Part shown: one piece after another, positions 63,241 to 64,000 of the stretch
Layout: each line of letters starts with the position of its first letter
How positions within the stretch are numbered: the stretch's first letter is position 1
Origin: Spirochaetota bacterium
GTDB taxonomy: Bacteria > Spirochaetota > Spirochaetia > Treponematales > UBA12059
Direction of reading: 5' to 3'
NCBI GenBank assembly: GCA_026398615.1
Contig: JAPLSN010000042.1
Location: 151,597 to 215,596, forward strand
DNA: 64,000 nt
Translations under genes and position numbers: made by a program
Notes under the pieces: model-generated
Databases searched by the model: none
Seen by the model: only the letters and a program-made list of their open reading frames with translations
What the model was told of the DNA's origin: nothing

Positions 63241-64000
63241 AACGACTGGTGGATCCACTGTCCGTTTTCGGGACGCGGCTCGATACGGTGCAGAAGCCGG
63301 CACGTTACCTGGGCGGCGAGCATGGTTCCGTCCGGTCGGTCGAAGGGGACTATCTTGTCGCGTTCTGTTTCCCCGACCTGTACGAGATCGGAATGTCGAA
63401 CCATGCACTGCGCATCATCTACAGCGGGTTGAACGCGCTCGACGGCATACGGTGTGAACGCGCTTTCACGCCTGCGCCGGATTTCGAAACCCTCCTTCGC
63501 AGCTCGGGCGTTCCGCTGTACACGCTCGAATCCGGGACAGTGCTCGCGGACGCCGATATCGTTGCCTTTTCCCTCGGATTCGAGCTGTCGGCGATCAACG
63601 TCATCACGATGCTCGACCTGGGAGGCGTACCGCTCCGCGCGGCAGAACGGCGCGAAAGCCACCCCCTCGTCATCGCAGGCGGTCCAGTCGCATCCAATCC
63701 GCTGCCGCTTTCGCCCTTCATCGACGCTTTCTGGATCGGGGAAGCCGAAGGCGGCTTCTACGAGTTGATCCGCGAACTGGCTGTCATGAAGGGACATGGC
63801 GGTTCCCGCGAAGAATCGATACGGAGGTTGGCTCGGGAAGACGCGATCTGGATGCCCGGGAAAAAAGCCATTCGCGCGGTTTTTGGCGGATTTTCCGAGT
63901 CCCAGTACGAAACCGCTCTTCCCATTCCGGTTGTCAAACCGGTGCAGGAACATGGGGTCGTGGAAATCATGCGCGGCTGTCCGAACGGATGCCGTTTTTG
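63237..64000 (+). CDS. radical SAM/B12-binding-type protein, 5' part (TIGR03960-like)
   Basis: The open frame starts at GTG 63237 (GTGA with the rodA stop) and runs off the window after 254 codons. Sequence: KRLVDPLSVFGTRLDTVQKP, CFPDLYEIGMSNHALRIIYS, then a B12-binding-like segment ADIVAFSLGFELSAINVITM and DAFWIGEAEGG, and finally EIMRGCPNGCRF, the start of the radical SAM CxxxCxxC cluster with its third Cys just beyond the end. This order matches the TIGR03960-type radical SAM proteins of bacteria. The substrate is unknown. Confidence 0.85.
   Translation, partial: MKRLVDPLSVFGTRLDTVQKPARYLGGEHGSVRSVEGDYLVAFCFPDLYEIGMSNHALRIIYSGLNALDGIRCERAFTPAPDFETLLRSSGVPLYTLESGTVLADADIVAFSLGFELSAINVITMLDLGGVPLRAAERRESHPLVIAGGPVASNPLPLSPFIDAFWIGEAEGGFYELIRELAVMKGHGGSREESIRRLAREDAIWMPGKKAIRAVFGGFSESQYETALPIPVVKPVQEHGVVEIMRGCPNGCRF

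Overview
The window is a gene-dense stretch (about 60% G+C by eye) of a spirochaete chromosome, most likely a Treponema/Spirochaeta-type member of the Spirochaetales. The evidence is the gene content and order: dnaG-rpoD, mreBCD-pbp2-rodA, spoVG-tRNA-rplY-tilS-ftsH, rpsB-tsf-frr-uppS-cdsA-dxr-rseP, many small lipoproteins with relaxed lipoboxes, and several TPR proteins of spirochaetal type. No phage, insertion sequence, CRISPR array or rRNA gene is visible. Translational coupling is intense: about a dozen gene pairs overlap by exactly ATGA or GTGA.

Layout. 1-5.3 kb: the 3' end of ispE, spoVG, tRNA-Gln, rplY (with a pentapeptide-repeat tail), tilS and ftsH. 5.3-9.1 kb: a secreted protein with calcium-loop-like repeats and an HtrA-like lipoprotein protease. 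9.2-17 kb: a chemosensory operon, STAS-cheA-cheR-cheB-cheY-cheW-hybrid kinase-response regulator, without a receptor gene. 17-21.4 kb: a relic of a solute-binding protein, then mcsA (interrupted by an in-frame TAG), a catalytically degenerate-looking mcsB, and an intact clpC. 21.6-24.2 kb: a DEAH helicase. 24.2-26.9 kb (minus): hisS, a lipoprotein, trmB. 27-33 kb: coaX, an unknown coiled-coil-like protein (minus), then rpsF-ssb-rpsR-yybS-like-rplI-dnaB and a ComFB-like gene. 33-41.1 kb (minus): maf-rpsB-tsf-frr-uppS-cdsA-dxr-rseP-CpXC protein, joining translation, isoprenoid/phospholipid synthesis and envelope stress. 41.2-43.2 kb: tRNA-Arg, a gene-poor patch, a HEAT-repeat protein and a lipoprotein. 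43.5-48.1 kb: a GalK-like GHMP protein, surE, a broken TPR gene and a TPR/NHL/vWA secreted protein. 48.2-51.5 kb: tRNA-Thr, tRNA-Tyr, a YkgJ-type cysteine-cluster protein, an MBL-fold hydrolase, a small protein and mltG. 51.5-64 kb: dnaG, rpoD, a zinc-ribbon coiled-coil protein, RNase P RNA, a TPR membrane protein, mreB-mreC-mreD-mrdA-rodA and the 5' part of a radical SAM gene.

How the genes work together: the window is mostly housekeeping, covering translation, replication and transcription initiation, cell-wall elongation and membrane proteostasis (ftsH, HtrA-like protease, rseP, clpC). The parts most worth a second look are the McsA/McsB/ClpC locus, where the two partners of ClpC look broken or repurposed; the CheA with an inserted tandem motif resembling the c-di-GMP-binding MshEN domain; the GalK-like protein lacking galactokinase active-site motifs; and two promoters placed so close to the start codon that the mRNAs would be leaderless. 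All functional calls come from reading the sequence; no database search was possible.
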